Origin: Lucinisca nassula
Lineage: Eukaryota; Mollusca; Bivalvia; Lucinida; Lucinidae
Assembly (NCBI GenBank): GCA_963580285.1
Contig: OY757023.1
Coordinates: forward strand, 125,479,440-125,543,439
Reading direction: 5' to 3'
Length of the DNA: 64,000 nt
Below the pieces are notes generated by a model, which was not told the origin of the DNA, searched no databases, and saw only the letters and a program-made list of their open reading frames with translations. A program made the translations under genes and the position numbers. Below, one piece after another: positions 20,010 to 31,553 of this stretch. How positions within the stretch are numbered: position 1 is the stretch's first letter; every line of letters starts with the position of its first letter.

Positions 20010-21850
20010 GAGTATAAGCCTACTATCTCTCCTCTTCCTGAGAGACCCCCACCTAAAGTTTTATTTTTTTAGTATTTCAGTCATATTTCAAGTTTCAAAG
20101 CTGTTATTGCTCATTACAATTCTAAAAGCCCTATTCTGTACTTGTTCTATTTCTTCCTGAAGGACCACTCCATGGAGGTCCCAGACACAACTACCAATAT
20201 ATACCAAGATCAGGTGAACAAGTCCTAATAAGCTGCTTCTTTTACAACCTGGGGGCCTCAAGAAGCCAAATGTAAGCCAAGGTATTTAATGAAATCCATA
20301 TTTTTGAGGACCATTTTCTCTAAAAAGAAATAAGCCTCGATTTTGTTTCCTCTTTTCCTAGTTATCTGCATAATATAGCATCTTACAGGCTTAAATCTCA
20401 TACCTCATTTTCTTGCCCTACGCCCTAATCTGTCTATATCCCTCTGCAGTTTCAAAATATCATCTGCCTATCTAATTTCATGATAGCAAAAACTGTGAAC
20501 TGTATTATTTTGGTGTCAATTTCAGTTGAAATATCATAAATGTACAGAGAAGAGAGCAATAATGGATCAAAAATTGTCCCTTGTGGGACACCAAACTAAA
20601 CTGGAGCCCACCCTGAAGTTTCAACATTAACCACAACCTGTTGTTTTCCATAGCAAAGAAAGTAATCTGTTCAGAGTCTTCCCCACAAAGCTATTAAGTA
20701 ATTTACTTTTAAGTAGTTCATGAGGGTGTGTGTCAAAAACCTTTACAAAATGCAGAATAGATGTGTCCATATGCCCTAATTTGTCCAAGAGTTTTACCCA
20801 ATCATTAATAACCTTGGTCAGCTGAGTTTCACAACTGTGCTTTTTCCCAAATGCATAAAAAGTTGGTGTTCATCCAAGTGGGCCATGATAACTGAGCAAA
20901 TAATATATTCAAGCAACTTACAAGGCATGCATGCATGTCAGTGACACAGTCACATAGGGCAATAGTTATGAGCAAGAGCTCTGCTCCATTTCCTTTCTTA
21001 AAGAGGGGAAATGTTTGTAAGAAGCCATTCTTATGGGATTTCACCAATATCAAGAGATTGTTGGAACAAATGTGCAAATACTGTACCCAGTATTTGTTTG
21101 CTTGTTCCTTAAGGACTCTAGAATGATGCTCATCAGGCCTTAAAGATTTAGAAGGATTCAAACCTTAAAGTAACTTTATCTGTGAGGAAACTACAATACT
21201 ATCCATAGAAGGAGCCAATCTCTCAGTTAATGAAACATCCTTGTACTCAGTTTCATTGAATGCATCATTGCATGGACCAGTCAGTTCCTCTGCCCATTCA
21301 AGATCTTCTTCTGCAACACCATTGCCATTCTTTTTGTAAGAGGTGCAATGCCTTGCCTGTCCTTTTTCTGACTAATGATGTACCTAAAGAAGTCTCTGAG
21401 ATTTGCATTTTTTTTTGGGGGGGGGGGGGTTTATGACCCTTTCAAGATTATTTCACTCATATTGAGTCATTAATCAGAGGTGGGCGAAAACCGGAGAAAA
21501 ACCACCTGACCTTCCGTTGCAGAACTTGGCGTCTCACATGTGACCCGAGCGAGGCTCGAACCACAGCGGTGAGAGACCTAATGATCAAGAGTCAGCGCTC
21601 TCAACCACTAGGCCACGGAGGCCCATTAGAGATTTGCCTTTACACCATCTACCTACATGTTATTATTCACATATAAATCATGATGTTGTTTAATGTCTGT
21701 GTTAATTTCCCTTCTCGAAGTTTACTGCTTGCAGTCTTCTTTGCCTTAGCATGTATTTTTTCCTTCTGTTGATCTTGGCGCGATCCAAGATATTGAGGAG
21801 GCTGTCCTACCAGTTTCTGACAGGGTATGTTATCAGCTGAACCTTGATTT
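20010..21850 (-). pseudogene. Jockey/CR1-like LINE reverse transcriptase relic
   Basis: On the minus strand, frames decayed by stops give NPSKSLRPDEHHSRVLKE (fingers block, around 21160), FPLFKKGNG (about 21000), FGVPQGTIFDPLLL (around 20590) and YIYDISTEID, the usual order of RT motifs in Jockey/CR1-group LINEs. Upstream coding remnants (CNDAFNETEYKDVSLTERLA near 21250; LRDFFRYIISQKK near 21390) fit the linker before RT. A SINE (21420-21630) has inserted in it. No intact frame. Confidence 0.75.
21420..21630 (-). mobile_element. tRNA-derived SINE type 2
   Basis: Minus strand: A-box-like TGGCCTAGTGGTTGAGAGCG and B-box-like GGTTCGAGCC, then a body with CTGCAACGGAAGGTCAGGTG and a G/T-rich end. 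A second copy is at 56540-56762. The tRNA-like head is not a functional tRNA: no matching acceptor stem. Confidence 0.75.
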
Positions 21851-21854
21851 GTTT

Positions 21855-22130
21855 GTTTGATTGGAGGTTTAATGTCCCCGTCAACACTGTAAAGGTCATT
21901 TTGGAGATGTTGCTTCCAATTTTGTGGGACTTTTACCCGACACTGAGATGAAATGAGATCTCAAGCCCTGTCACCCAATGAAACCAATAGGGTTTATAAG
22001 CATGGATGGTCAGACACTCGCACCGCTTTGCCTGGGCAGGCTTAGATCCTCTAAGCAGTTTACCAGTACTCGTGTGCGTGTCGGACTCAGCTCTGCGTGG
22101 AAGCATCATGCAGCCCATCTATTTCTTCAA
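21855..22130. repeat. Interspersed repeat family V, copy 2
   Basis: Same order of landmarks as 8533-8815: CCCCGTCAACACTGTAAAGG, TTGTGGGACTTTTACCCGAC and CAGCTCTGCGTGGAAGCATC. Confidence 0.7.
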
Positions 22131-22311
22131 GGCTGAACCTTGAATAAAGGAAGTTACAAGATGAAAGTTCTCCTGAACAGATCAAGAATCAGAGTAACCA
22201 TTTAAGTATTTCTACTTTGCAACCTCCTTTAATGTATGTAGTGTGTGCTCTTTAGAATAACTTCAAGGTGATTTGAATGAGTATAGAAGACATACCTTCA
22301 TTTACAGAAAA

Positions 22312-22547
22312 TACCGTAATGATCCTGAGTACTGGGACAGATAGGCCTAGCAAACAGTGCAGATCCAGAGCAGTCTGATCAGGATCTACACTGTTTGCCA
22401 TTCCATCCGTACTTTTTGGACACCTTGCTGGATCATGGAAAAATTTGTCAAAAATTTAGGAGAATTACAGCAAGTCCTTCAGGTGTCCAACTTTTTTGGA
22501 CTTTTATGATAGCTCACCTTGAGCATGTTATGCTTAGGTGAGCTATA
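22312..22547. mobile_element. MITE family B followed by a solitary Helitron-like 3' hairpin
   Basis: TACCGTAATGATCCTGAGTA starts family B; the core has arms CAAACAGTGCAGATCCAGAG / AGGATCTACACTGTTTGCC. At 22510-22547 GATAGCTCACCTTGAGCA / TGCTTAGGTGAGCTATAA forms a tail hairpin of the Helitron-like type without a head. Confidence 0.65.
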
Positions 22548-22673
22548 AATCAGAAAGATATACATTACTTATATTATGCCTTCTGACCTGTCGCTACATT
22601 TAACGCCCCTTGACTCAAACTACTCTTGTCTTGAACATTTTTTTGCGGTTCCTGAGGTGTTTCAGCCATTGAA

Positions 22674-22675
<2 letters not shown>

Positions 22676-22704
<29 letters not shown>

Positions 22705-22806
22705 TGTATGTATGTATGTATGTATGTATGTATGCATGCATGCATGCATGCATGCATGCATGCATGTTTGTATGTATGTATGTATGTATGTATGTACGTA
22801 TGAATG
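22676..22806. repeat. TATG / CATG microsatellite
   Basis: TATG repeats to about 22731, then CATG-type repeats to 22766, then TATG again. Reading frames through it on both strands are artefacts. Confidence 0.95.
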
Positions 22807-22933
22807 TATGAAAGGATGATGTTCAGTTTCAACTAAACTTTCAGATGTTTTGATACAATTGAATTCTAACTCTATAACATTTATCAAGCAGAAATTTACA
22901 AGGATTCCTCTGAAAATAGAAGTGGAGGCAATG

Positions 22934-23265
22934 CTCAGGAATCGATACAATTAACCCACAGCTCCCATCAGAGAAACCAAAGGGAAAGAAACAACAGACC
23001 CTAATGGAAACATCAATAGCCGAAAGCCAAAAGGACAGATACTTTCCCACAAAATGGCCAATAGGCTATCCAAAATAAAATAATATAAGCGACACAAACA
23101 CCAAAAGACAAACCATAACAAAAGTAAACTGCTACAGAAGAACCCCCTTGGAACGGTCAGTGGAAACGAATTCCACAGGGGAGCTTAAATCAATTTTACG
23201 TGGCCACAATACTCGCCCTTACTTCTGTCGTGATTAAGACAATTTGTTCGGTCCGCATGAAGTCT
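22934..23265. repeat. Interspersed repeat family R, reversed copy
   Basis: Reverse complement of the family at 6222-6651, e.g. TACTTTCCCACAAAATGGCC and GGAACGGTCAGTGGAAACGA. Between 23265 and 23880 no gene or repeat was recognised. Confidence 0.7.
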
Positions 23266-23898
23266 ATGTTGTGTCAGATGACCAAATCTAATTTAACTAG
23301 AACATAAAGGTCGATGATAAGGTTTATGCAAACACTAAAGGCTGAATAAACACAACTAGATGCACAGAAAACAGAAATCCTGTATCATGCAGCGATGATG
23401 GATAGAGCTCTAGCTGTGACTTGTTGAGTAATAAAACACAGTTTGGAGGTCAGTTGTAAAGTAGATCAAATCAGAAGAGTGTAGCGAGAGCAATTTGTCT
23501 ACATAAAACTGGCTGACGGCTGACAAACTATTTATTCCTCAAAACTTCACTACTAGAGCTGATCTATTTCGATTCTAACACACTGAAAATCGGCAATAAT
23601 GTGATTGCTTCCAACAAATTCTCCCATTCTTGTACCATTTTTAGAAGAAATCCCAACAAATTATTGACTGTAATACATGCATTTAAGTCCTTTTGCAATG
23701 TGAGAAAATGATCCTACACCGTTTAACATCAAATAATCAAGGAGTGACGTCATAAAATGGCAGGTATTCACATCAGGCGATTTATTTGAGAATATATCAC
23801 AGTTTCTTTCCATTTCCTATATATAGGTGTGCTGTGTTAGAATAACTACCGGTAATAATATTGTTAATTTTGAACTGGGCCCAGACAGTTAAATTACT

Positions 23899-24132
23899 GA
23901 CTTAACCAATTGTATACTAGAAAACTCTTCCATTGCTATATGTTTGACAAGTCCATTTGTCATATAAGGAATGTCAGGCCTATTTTTTCGTTTTTATTCT
24001 ATTTTTGACAGAAAATTCTGTTGGCAAAATAGTGCAGGCCCTGATCAGACCCTGGGTTCTGTGCCGTCTGATCTGGGCCTGCACTGTTTGCCAAGGTAGC
24101 CCTTTAGGGGTTTCCCGCATACAATGGGTTAA
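23899..24132. mobile_element. MITE family D (TTAA termini, hairpin core)
   Basis: Left end TTAACCAATTGTATACTAGA and right end ATACAATGGGTTAA are inverted. Core 24024-24095: GTGCAGGCCCTGATCAGACC / GTCTGATCTGGGCCTGCACT. A related copy is at 59371-59690. Confidence 0.75.
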
Positions 24133-24264
24133 CCAAGGAAAAGACCAAATCAGCCAGCTGAAGAGCAAAAGGCACTTATTGCATGAGTGAGCAGACAAGT
24201 CTCACACAAACCTGCACAGGTAACTAACAGAGCTAGATTGATACTTCTGGTATGAACCCATCTG

Positions 24265-24342
24265 AGTTGCTGCTTGTCGACATGAAGCAGAGAAACTGAG
24301 GTCACCTCAATTCCTCCACTTCATGTCAACAAGCAGCAAAGA
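24265..24342. repeat. Short inverted repeat
   Basis: TTGCTGCTTGTCGACATGAA G and CTTCATGTCAACAAGCAGCA A pair with one mismatch around a 30-base loop. Part of no family recognised. Confidence 0.7.
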
Positions 24343-24512
24343 CTCTGAAGAGAATGTGCACTTGTGCAGACTTGCTTCCACCTTTGTGCCTTGGTTCTGT
24401 GATAAGTACCCTTTACTCATCAACTGCCTTCAAATATATATGAGATTACAAGAATTGAAGATGATAGGTTTTGGGGATGTGTTAGCATTTGAAGAAGGTG
24501 TAGCACAATAAG

Positions 24513-24744
24513 TACACCACAACCTCTTTATAACACTATTAATGGGGTCCAAAACAGAAACACAGAAACCATGTTTGGTAAACAACTGTGTTATATCCAA
24601 ACAAAAATGAATAGATAATATAGAAAAACGACCATTTATGGGCACTTTTTCTATATAATCTATACTTTTTTGTGATCCATCTTGAATCCATGTTATATCC
24701 AAAACCAGGTTATAATGAACCGTGTTATAACGAGGTTGTGGTGA
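24513..24744. mobile_element. MITE family F
   Basis: TACACCACAACCTCTTTATA at one end and TATAACGAGGTTGTGGTG at the other are inverted repeats. The centre has the second palindrome GAAAAACGACCATTTATGGG. Better copy at 28185-28409; fragments near 28655-28765, 38985-39190, 60600-60745. Confidence 0.75.
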
Positions 24745-25084
24745 AGTGTTGTTAACTTCTGGCACCAAAATTCATCTGGAGCCAAAGGCAAAAATAACTT
24801 ATTATAAGACATAAATGTTATATTCTGTACATCTTGTCATCTTTCCAAAAAGTGATGGCTTCACTGAAAAATGATTGCACATAATAGCCCAAATACAGGA
24901 AAACTTCCATTATAGTAGCACACCCGTGCGACATGGTGCATTTTTTACATCTCCAAAATAGCTACAGAGGACCCACTTTATAACGACAGAATTTGTATCC
25001 TATTATTGTGCCGTTTTTATTATGAATTTGCCATTATAAACAATTCCAGTTAGGAGCATGATAGGTTATAAAAGGTCTTTTCCA

Positions 25085-25480
25085 CATTACTCCAAGAAAC
25101 AAATGTCATCGACATTTGTTAGAATCACCTTGATGAGGCGATTCTAACAAATATCTATAACATTTTTTTCTTGAAGTATTAAATTACAAGAATCTTTCAT
25201 GACTGTGGATTTGATTTGGGCTTTTCCAACCCGAGGGAATCCCAAGTCGCTAGGAATCGAGGCTAAGCCTTGAGGTAAGAATTCATTCCATTGAAATTGT
25301 TGTTATAATGAGTTTCGCTGTTATATCGAATGTCGGTATAAAGAGGACTGACTACTTTTCTGATGAAAATCTGTGATATTTTTCTAACTCATACTGCAAA
25401 CATAAATTATGTTGTGTATGCTCTTTAGAACAACCTCCTTGAGGCAGTTCTAATAGGTACCCACAGCCCATATCTTGGCC
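25085..25480. mobile_element. Fragments of palindromic MITE family E
   Basis: Hairpin apices TTAGAATCACCTTGATGAGG CGATTCTAA (25117-25145) and TTAGAACAACCTCCTTGAGG (25426). Flanks are degraded and mixed with family-F-like pieces. Confidence 0.6.
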
Positions 25481-25965
25481 CAAGGCAGTCATTCTTTTGC
25501 AGTGTCTTATTTGTTATTTGGTTTTGTGCCATTGGTTCGTTTTGTCTGTTTTTGTGTGTGCCTCCGTGTCACTTTCTACAGATGACTTCAGACGGCTGCG
25601 TTCTTAGATTGTGGCCTTTCCTAAGTGACCTTTTCTTACTAGTTTGGAGCAGAAATAAGGAAAATAACGTATACCCCCGTAAACCCTAATTTTCTCTGTA
25701 TAAAGTGGGGTTTAGGGGGGGGGGGTGTTAATTTCATGGATTTGTTCACTTGATGAATGAACTCTGATGACTGGGTTACCATGGAAAATTCAAACTTGTT
25801 TTAAAGTCTGTAAAGCTCCAGAAAACAAATGTTTAGGGATAATTTAGGAAAATCTTCTCATGGTCAATCACAAAGATGTGTTGCCTTAACTCATAAGAAT
25901 TGCCTTCATGGGATATTCTAATGTGTTCACACAACATACATTTATCTGATAGAACATTTTTTTTT

Positions 25966-26255
25966 ATTTGAGGTTTAACATCCCCGTCAACACTGTATAG
26001 GTCATTTTGGAGATGTTGCTTCCAATCTTGTGGGACTTTTACCCAACACTGAGATGAAATGACATCTCTGGCCCTGTCGCCCAATGAAACAAATAGGGTT
26101 TATAAGCATGGATGGTCCGACTCGCACCGCTTTGCCTGGGCAGGCTTAGATCCTCGAAGCGGTTTACCAGTACTTGTGTGCGGTCGGTTTCAGCTCTGCA
26201 TGGAAGAATCATGTAGCTCATATATTTCTTCAAGCCCCGATGGGCAGGGGCCATG
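25966..26255. repeat. Interspersed repeat family V, copy 3
   Basis: TTTGAGGTTTAACATCCCCG through CAAGCCCCGATGGGCAGGG. Reads like copy 2 with a few substitutions. Confidence 0.7.
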
Positions 26256-26429
26256 ATAGAACATTGAAATGATATCCCTAAATTAAACCCTCTTTTCTCC
26301 TGAACTGGCTAAATGTTTGAAATAAGCCTCGGTGGCTTGAACTAACCCTATCTCAAACAAGTTTTCAAGGTCCCAAAGGTGATCAAACGACAGCAGTTGG
26401 ACTATACATAGGTAAGCTCATTATTTTAC

Positions 26430-26640
26430 TCTTGTCCCGCTGATCACAACAACCCCTACTTTTGCAAACAGTATAGATCCAGATCCAGATCAGATAGCCA
26501 TCTGAACAGGATCTACACTGTTTGACATTCAGTTTATGAATTTGGAGGAATAAAATACATTAAGTAATCTGATTGGTTCACAGCCAGAAATGGCAATATA
26601 CAAATAAATTGAATGGATAAAGATACTTCATGAACTGATC
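26430..26640. mobile_element. Diverged MITE family C
   Basis: CTTGTCCCGCTGATCACAAC begins it; core near 26464-26530 has AACAGTATAGATCCAGATC / GGATCTACACTGTTTGACAT. The right part includes GATTGGTTCACAGCCAGAAA TGGCAAT as in other C copies. Sequence from 26640 to 27190 shows nothing certain. Confidence 0.55.
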
Positions 26641-27189
26641 GATCAGAACCCAAAGCCTATCTCAAATATCAAAGGGAAATATGGACAAACACATCGCAAA
26701 AAACAACAAAATCACAGGCGACAAGCCGAGTTAAAAGTTAAAACTGCCACTGGTTGATTCTTTCATATTAAATGACAATTTTAGATCACTGTCATTGGCT
26801 GACAATAACACAGTAGACAGTGTTTTGGTACAGAAATATTACTGTGTAGATTGGGTCTACAATTTAGAATGTGCCATGCGCTGGCTGATAAGAAGAATGG
26901 ATTGCGTTTAGTGTCCATACATATTTCAAGCCAACATGTTAATGGACATGGATAGGCCTACTTCGAGGAAAGACTAAAACTAACACTAATTGTATGTTCA
27001 GAGTATGCTAATGTCCTTTGACATGAAACAGGTGTTTATATGATTTTGTTAATGTGGGTATCTGATTTGCCACCTTTTTGGGAAAGAGCTGCAAACTCGG
27101 CTTATCATTCATGCTTTTTCAAAGTAATGTTTATCTTGCTCATTTGATGTACAGAGCAGGATTTATCCTTCACCACGCTCCAGGCTAAT

Positions 27190-27375
27190 TCAGCAGACGA
27201 AAAATCATTGATAATTTTCTTATTTTCCCAGAAAACAGACTTGACATCTCATGCAAATTGTCTCCATAGGAGACAATTTGCATATTGTCTCCATAGGAGA
27301 CAATTTGCATGAGATGTCAAATCCTATTTTCTAGGAAAATTAGGAAAATATTTCAAAATGTCGTCTTCTGTGAAA
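27190..27375. mobile_element. Palindromic element with duplicated centre
   Basis: Outer arms CAGCAGACGA and TCGTCTTCTG; inner arms GACATCTCATGCAAATTGTC and its complement, with the apex GTCTCCATAGGAGAC present twice (27268 and 27289). Three-tier inverted repeat. Confidence 0.75.
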
Positions 27376-27648
27376 AAATACACCCAGCATGCAGAGCGTT
27401 AAGATGATTGTTCCTGTTCATTGCCTTTATCTTTTACATGTTATTTGAAGGCATGTCAGTTGTAATGAAGCTAAGTTGTAATGTATTTACACACAGACAC
27501 TTCACAAAAAACTTAGCTCTATCTGCTTACAGCATTATAACTTTGACAGGCATAAAACTGACTGACTCTCTACGACACACTACGATATAAAGAATGTGAA
27601 ACACACAGGCCTAAACTCAGGAACAACACACATGGGAGTCAAACTTAC

Positions 27649-27705
27649 CGAGAACCTTTTGTATATCTGGGATAGTAGATATATGAAGTTCATTATTGTA
27701 ATAAA
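27649..27705 (-). CDS. Candidate RhoGEF exon after the PH strands (phase uncertain)
   Basis: Read with the donor CTCG|GTAAGT, the frame gives NELHISTIPDIQKVL plus one base, and that base joins with AT at the start of 2218-2333 to make an Asp codon, so the 3' phase fits. The 5' end is problematic. A strong acceptor (nine T, then TAGCAG at 27715) would bring in KYEFIT in another frame, and a TGA lies in the wanted frame. Only the weaker AG ending at 27706 keeps this frame open. The KY start is typical of this segment in the family, which suggests a one-base indel in the assembly or the genome. Alternatively the segment is not an exon. Confidence 0.45.
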
Positions 27706-27859
27706 CTCATATTTCTGCTAAAAAAAAATCTTACATTTTTTTTCATCATAAACACCATTGTATAAGATATTGTGCATAGAAAAACACCAAATTTTGAACA
27801 ATTACAAGTTCATTAAACTAATGAGACTTTGAACAACTGGACCTAGAGTTATACTGATA

Positions 27860-28060
27860 TTAACCTGTATCCTGGTGTTCATGACAACCCCTACCTTTGC
27901 AAACAGTGTAGATCCAGATCAGATGTCTTCTGAAGAATAAAGGATCTACACAGTTTGTCATTCATGAGCACAGTATACAAATTTGAATGAATAAATTACA
28001 TAAAGCCATCTGGTCTGGATCTACAGTTTATCATGGAGTTTGTGAAAGTTTGTGAATTAA
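27860..28060. mobile_element. Diverged MITE family C
   Basis: TATTAACCTGTATCCTGGTG, CAAACAGTGTAGATCCAGAT and, past the apex, AAGGATCTACACAGTTTGTC. Confidence 0.5.
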
Positions 28061-28184
28061 ACAAATACATGTATACACTATAACCGTGTTATAACGCTGA
28101 TATTTTATCGGACCTGTTCTGGGTCCAAACTATTTGCAAGGGTTATCAACAGGCAACAAAAGTCATCACTAGCAAGAGAAAGTG

Positions 28185-28409
28185 TACACCACAACCTCAT
28201 TATAACGGGGTTCATTATTACATGGTTTTGGATACAACACGGTTTCAAGATAGATCCCAAAAATGTAAAGATTATATAGAAAAATGACCATTAATGGTCA
28301 TTTTTCTCTATAATCTATACATTTTTGTTTGAATATAACAAGTTTTTTTTAACTAACACGGCTTCTTCTTTGGACCTCATCAATAGTGTTATAAAGAGGT
28401 TGCAGTGTA
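28185..28409. mobile_element. MITE family F, best copy
   Basis: TACACCACAACCTCATTATA A... and ...TTATAAAGAGGTTGCAGTGT A are inverted ends. An inner palindrome TAGAAAAATGACCATTAATG GTCATTTTTCT lies at the centre. Confidence 0.78.
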
Positions 28410-28439
28410 ATAATATCAAACCACAACTATCAGCAACAT

Positions 28440-28650
28440 TACATGATACCACACCCAGTCACATTATCCTGACACTGGGTCGACCAGTCCTAGCTCTACC
28501 CAGTAAATCTGAGTGCCAAGCGAGGAGCAGCTAGTACCAATTTTAACAACTTTGGCATGTCGCGGCCCGGGATCGAACCCGTGACCTACCGTTCCCCGGA
28601 GCGGATACTCTACCAACTGAGCTATCGGGGCCGGTATGATACACTGTATA
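28440..28650 (-). mobile_element. tRNA-derived SINE type 3
   Basis: Minus strand: GATAGCTCAGTTGGTAGAGT (A box) and GGTCACGGGTTCGATCCCGG (B box), then CTTGGCACTCAGATTTACTG and GACTGGTCGACCCAGTGTCA, ending GGTATCATGTAATG. The acceptor-stem pairing is weak, so this is a SINE head rather than a tRNA gene. Confidence 0.75.
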
Positions 28651-28924
28651 TCCATTCAAAAAATGTATAGATTATATAAAGATAACCATTTTTGGGTCAA
28701 TTTTTTCAACCAGGTTATAACCCAAACCTTATTATAACGAAAAATGGGATAATGAGGTTTACAAGTATCTTCTCTAAAAATAAGAAAAATAAATATTGCA
28801 AGCACTAGAATTTTTTATGATGCTATAACGGTTAATATATTTCTATACCATCTTCAAGTATCTTGGAGGTTATGAACAGGCAAACTCATATCCTCATGTA
28901 TCAAGGAAAATAAATAAATTTTCA

Positions 28925-29750
28925 GGGCAGCCAACTCCTTCAAAACTATTTTTGTCTCCCCTATAAAGGGGATGGATACACCTGGCAGAATTGCACGTCC
29001 CGCAGAAAAAGTGACCGACTGAAGTCGGTTGATTTTCTAAGAGTGCCCTAAAATCACAGTGTCATTCTGTCATTCTGTCTGTCTGTCTGTCCATCCGTAA
29101 CCCATTTGTGAAAATTGGTGATAGTGACTTAACCGCTTGGAATATTTAAACAATTTTTGGCATACTGATAGATATCAATGAGATCTAACCAATGAACTTG
29201 CGAAATATTACATTCTATTTAGAATAGCCTCGCTGAGGCGAAAAATGTGAAAATTTTCGAACTGCTTCTCCTCGGAAACCGTTGGGCCGATTGAAGTCAA
29301 ATTTCATATGGAGCCTCTATGGGATGGGGGAAACCAAAATTTGCTCATGGGGTCCAGGTCACATGACCAAATGGCCGCCAAGCCATATATGGTAAAACCC
29401 TTCAAAAATAGTCTTCTCCAGAACCACTGGGCAGATTTCTATGATACTTGATAAATAGCATCTGGGTCATAGGCCCATCATAAATTGCTAAAATGGTGAC
29501 CCTGGGTTGATCTTGACCTTCTTTGTGCCTAGGTCAAACTTTGACACATATGCTTTTGTATTGGAAAATTGAGAATGCATTTTATCCTGCAAACGATTCA
29601 GAATACAGTACTAAAGTATAAGATATATTTTTGCTCCTTACGATAAGGTGCATTTATTGGGGGAACCGTTTTAGGTCCAGGTCACATGACCAAAATGGCC
29701 GCCATACCCATATATGGTAACACTTATAAAGCTAAAAGCATCCGGCGGGT
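28925..29750. repeat. Tandem-core element of unknown type
   Basis: Two diverged cores share GGTCCAGGTCACATGACCAA, ATGGCCGCCA and CATATATGGTAA (29345 and 29671). The style resembles the Helitron-like cores, but no head or tail was found. Confidence 0.5.
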
Positions 29751-29817
29751 CGTGCACTTAAGCTGAAGCACTGGTTTCCACCATTTTTCAAAAGTGCGAC
29801 AACTTTCGGGACTTCCG

Positions 29818-30252
29818 TTGTCTCACCTCTGTGGTTTTTTTATTATTTGTGTTCACGGAGATGTTGCACTGATGAGTTAGGAGGCCTTCATGCGGACTGA
29901 ACAAATTATTTGTCTAAATCTCGACGGAAGTAAGGGCGAGGATTGTGGCCATGTAAAATCGATTTAAGCCCCCCAGTGGAAATCTTTCCACTGACCGTTC
30001 CAAGGCGGTTCTTCTGTGGCGATTTATTTATGTTGTTGTTTGTTACTTACTGTGTGTATCACTTGTCTCTTTTTATTTTGGATGGCCATATGGCCATTTT
30101 GTGGGAAAGTAACTGTCCTTATGGCCTTCCTTTGTTTAGGTTTCCATTATGGTCTGGTCGCTTAATGTTTGTGTTTCTTTCCCTTTGGTGTCTTTGATGG
30201 GTGGAGTAAGTTAATTGTATCGATTCCTGATCTTTGTTTTACTTCTACTTTC
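29818..30252. repeat. Interspersed repeat family R, copy 3
   Basis: GTTGTCTCACCTCTGTGG to GTTTTACTTCTACTTT; matches 6222-6651 nearly throughout, including GGATGGCCATATGGCCATTT. Confidence 0.75.
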
Positions 30253-30254
30253 CT

Positions 30255-30640
30255 GTTCACTTTTCCATAGTCTCTATCCCGCTGAAAAAGGGGTCTACTC
30301 TTAAAAGAAAGAATTTGCTCTTTTAACCCATTTAGTACCAGAAACCCCAAAACGGGTACCCGGGCAAACAGTGCAGGCCCAGATCAGACGCCGCAGCAGA
30401 ATGCGGCGTCTGATCAGGGCCTCCACTGTTTGCTAAAAGTTCAATCATTTTCCAAATAAATTTTGATGAAAAACACAACCTGACACCCCTAAATTTTGAA
30501 ATGAACTCCTGCTATATATAAGGAGGAAGATTCCATTTGGTACAAAAAGGGTTAAGAGTTGACCCCTATAAAATGGGAGACAAAAATACTTTTGCAGGAG
30601 TTGCCTCCCCTGAAGGTCCATCCATTCCCCTTAATAGGTG
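30255..30640. mobile_element. MITE family G interrupted by family A
   Basis: Flanks GAAAAAGGGGTCTACTCTTA and GAGTTGACCCCTATAAAATG with CTTTTGCAGGAGTTGCCTCC are the two halves of the MITE seen intact at 38745-38990. Confidence 0.65.
30323..30555. mobile_element. MITE family A nested at a TTAA site
   Basis: TTAACCCATTTAGTACCAGA at the left and TGGTACAAAAAGGGTTAA at the right, both ending in TTAA. Core apex GACGCCGCAGCAGAATGCGG CGTC at 30388-30411, with outer arms CAAACAGTGCAGGCCCAGAT / AGGGCCTCCACTGTTTGC. Confidence 0.82.
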
Positions 30641-31006
30641 TCTAATCTTAAACCCAGACTATATCCCTTTTTGATTCTTGTTTGTTTATTTAGTTTAATG
30701 ACCCAGTCAACACTATTTAGGCAATATTGAGCCAGTCAGTTTACCTAACCACACTTTTCCTGATGAGATGCTGCAGAATGTGAAGTCTCATCAGTGTCAA
30801 CAATACTTGCCAGTTATCCAACAACTTTTAGACAAATAGATCAGGTAGCAAATTGTACTTGTTCAAATTCTAGAACAAGGAAGGCAAGGAGTTGAGGTGT
30901 CCAAAAGCTTAGGGTAAATATGGTGACCACAAAACCCACTTGCCCAGAGTATCATTAATGCAGGAAGAAATAAAAGAAAAAGAATATTAAAACAATCTGT
31001 CCAACA

Positions 31007-31527
31007 AGCTCTTATGGTGGATCAACAAGCTCTTATGGTGGGTCAATAAGCTCTTATGGTGGATCAACAAGCTCTTATGGTGGGTCAACAAGCTCTTATG
31101 GTGGGTCAACAAGCTCTTATGGTGGGTCAACAAGCTCTTATGGTGGGTCAATAAGCTCTTATGGTTGGTCAACAAGCTCTTATGGTGGGTCAACAAGCTC
31201 TTATGGTGGGTCAATAAGCTCTTGTGGTGGGTCAACAAGCTCTTATGGTGGGTCAACAAGCTCTTATGGTGGGTCAATAAGCTCTTATGGTGGGTCAACA
31301 AGCTCTTATGGTGGGTCAACAAGCTCTTATGGTGGATCAACAAGCTCTTATGGTGGGTCAACAAGCTCTTATGGTGGGTCAACAAGCTCTTATGGTGGGT
31401 CAATAAGCTCTTATGGTGGGTCAACAAGCTCTTATGGTGGGTCAACAAGCTCTTATGGTGGGTCAATAAGCTCTTATGGTGGGTCAACAAGCTCTTGTGG
31501 TGGGTCAATAAGCTCTTATGGTGGGTT
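31007..31527. repeat. 21-bp minisatellite, about 25 copies
   Basis: Unit AAGCTCTTATGGTGGGTCAA C with few substitutions (CAATAAG, GGATC, TTGTGG). Because 21 is a multiple of three, both strands show long repetitive frames (THHKSLL or VNKLLWW). It lies in the intron 27 bases after the PH exon donor and is not considered coding. Confidence 0.95.
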
Positions 31528-31553
31528 TCAAACAGACTTAATATAATACAAAC

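Noticed and set aside
24323..24511. 62-codon plus-strand frame (MSTSSKDSEEN...)
   Set aside because: Begins in a short inverted repeat and ends in MITE F; no splice or domain evidence.
30640..30990. Missing PH exon (LGKWVLWSP-like reading on the minus strand)
   Set aside because: Superficial resemblance only; a stop follows at once and there is no donor in phase.
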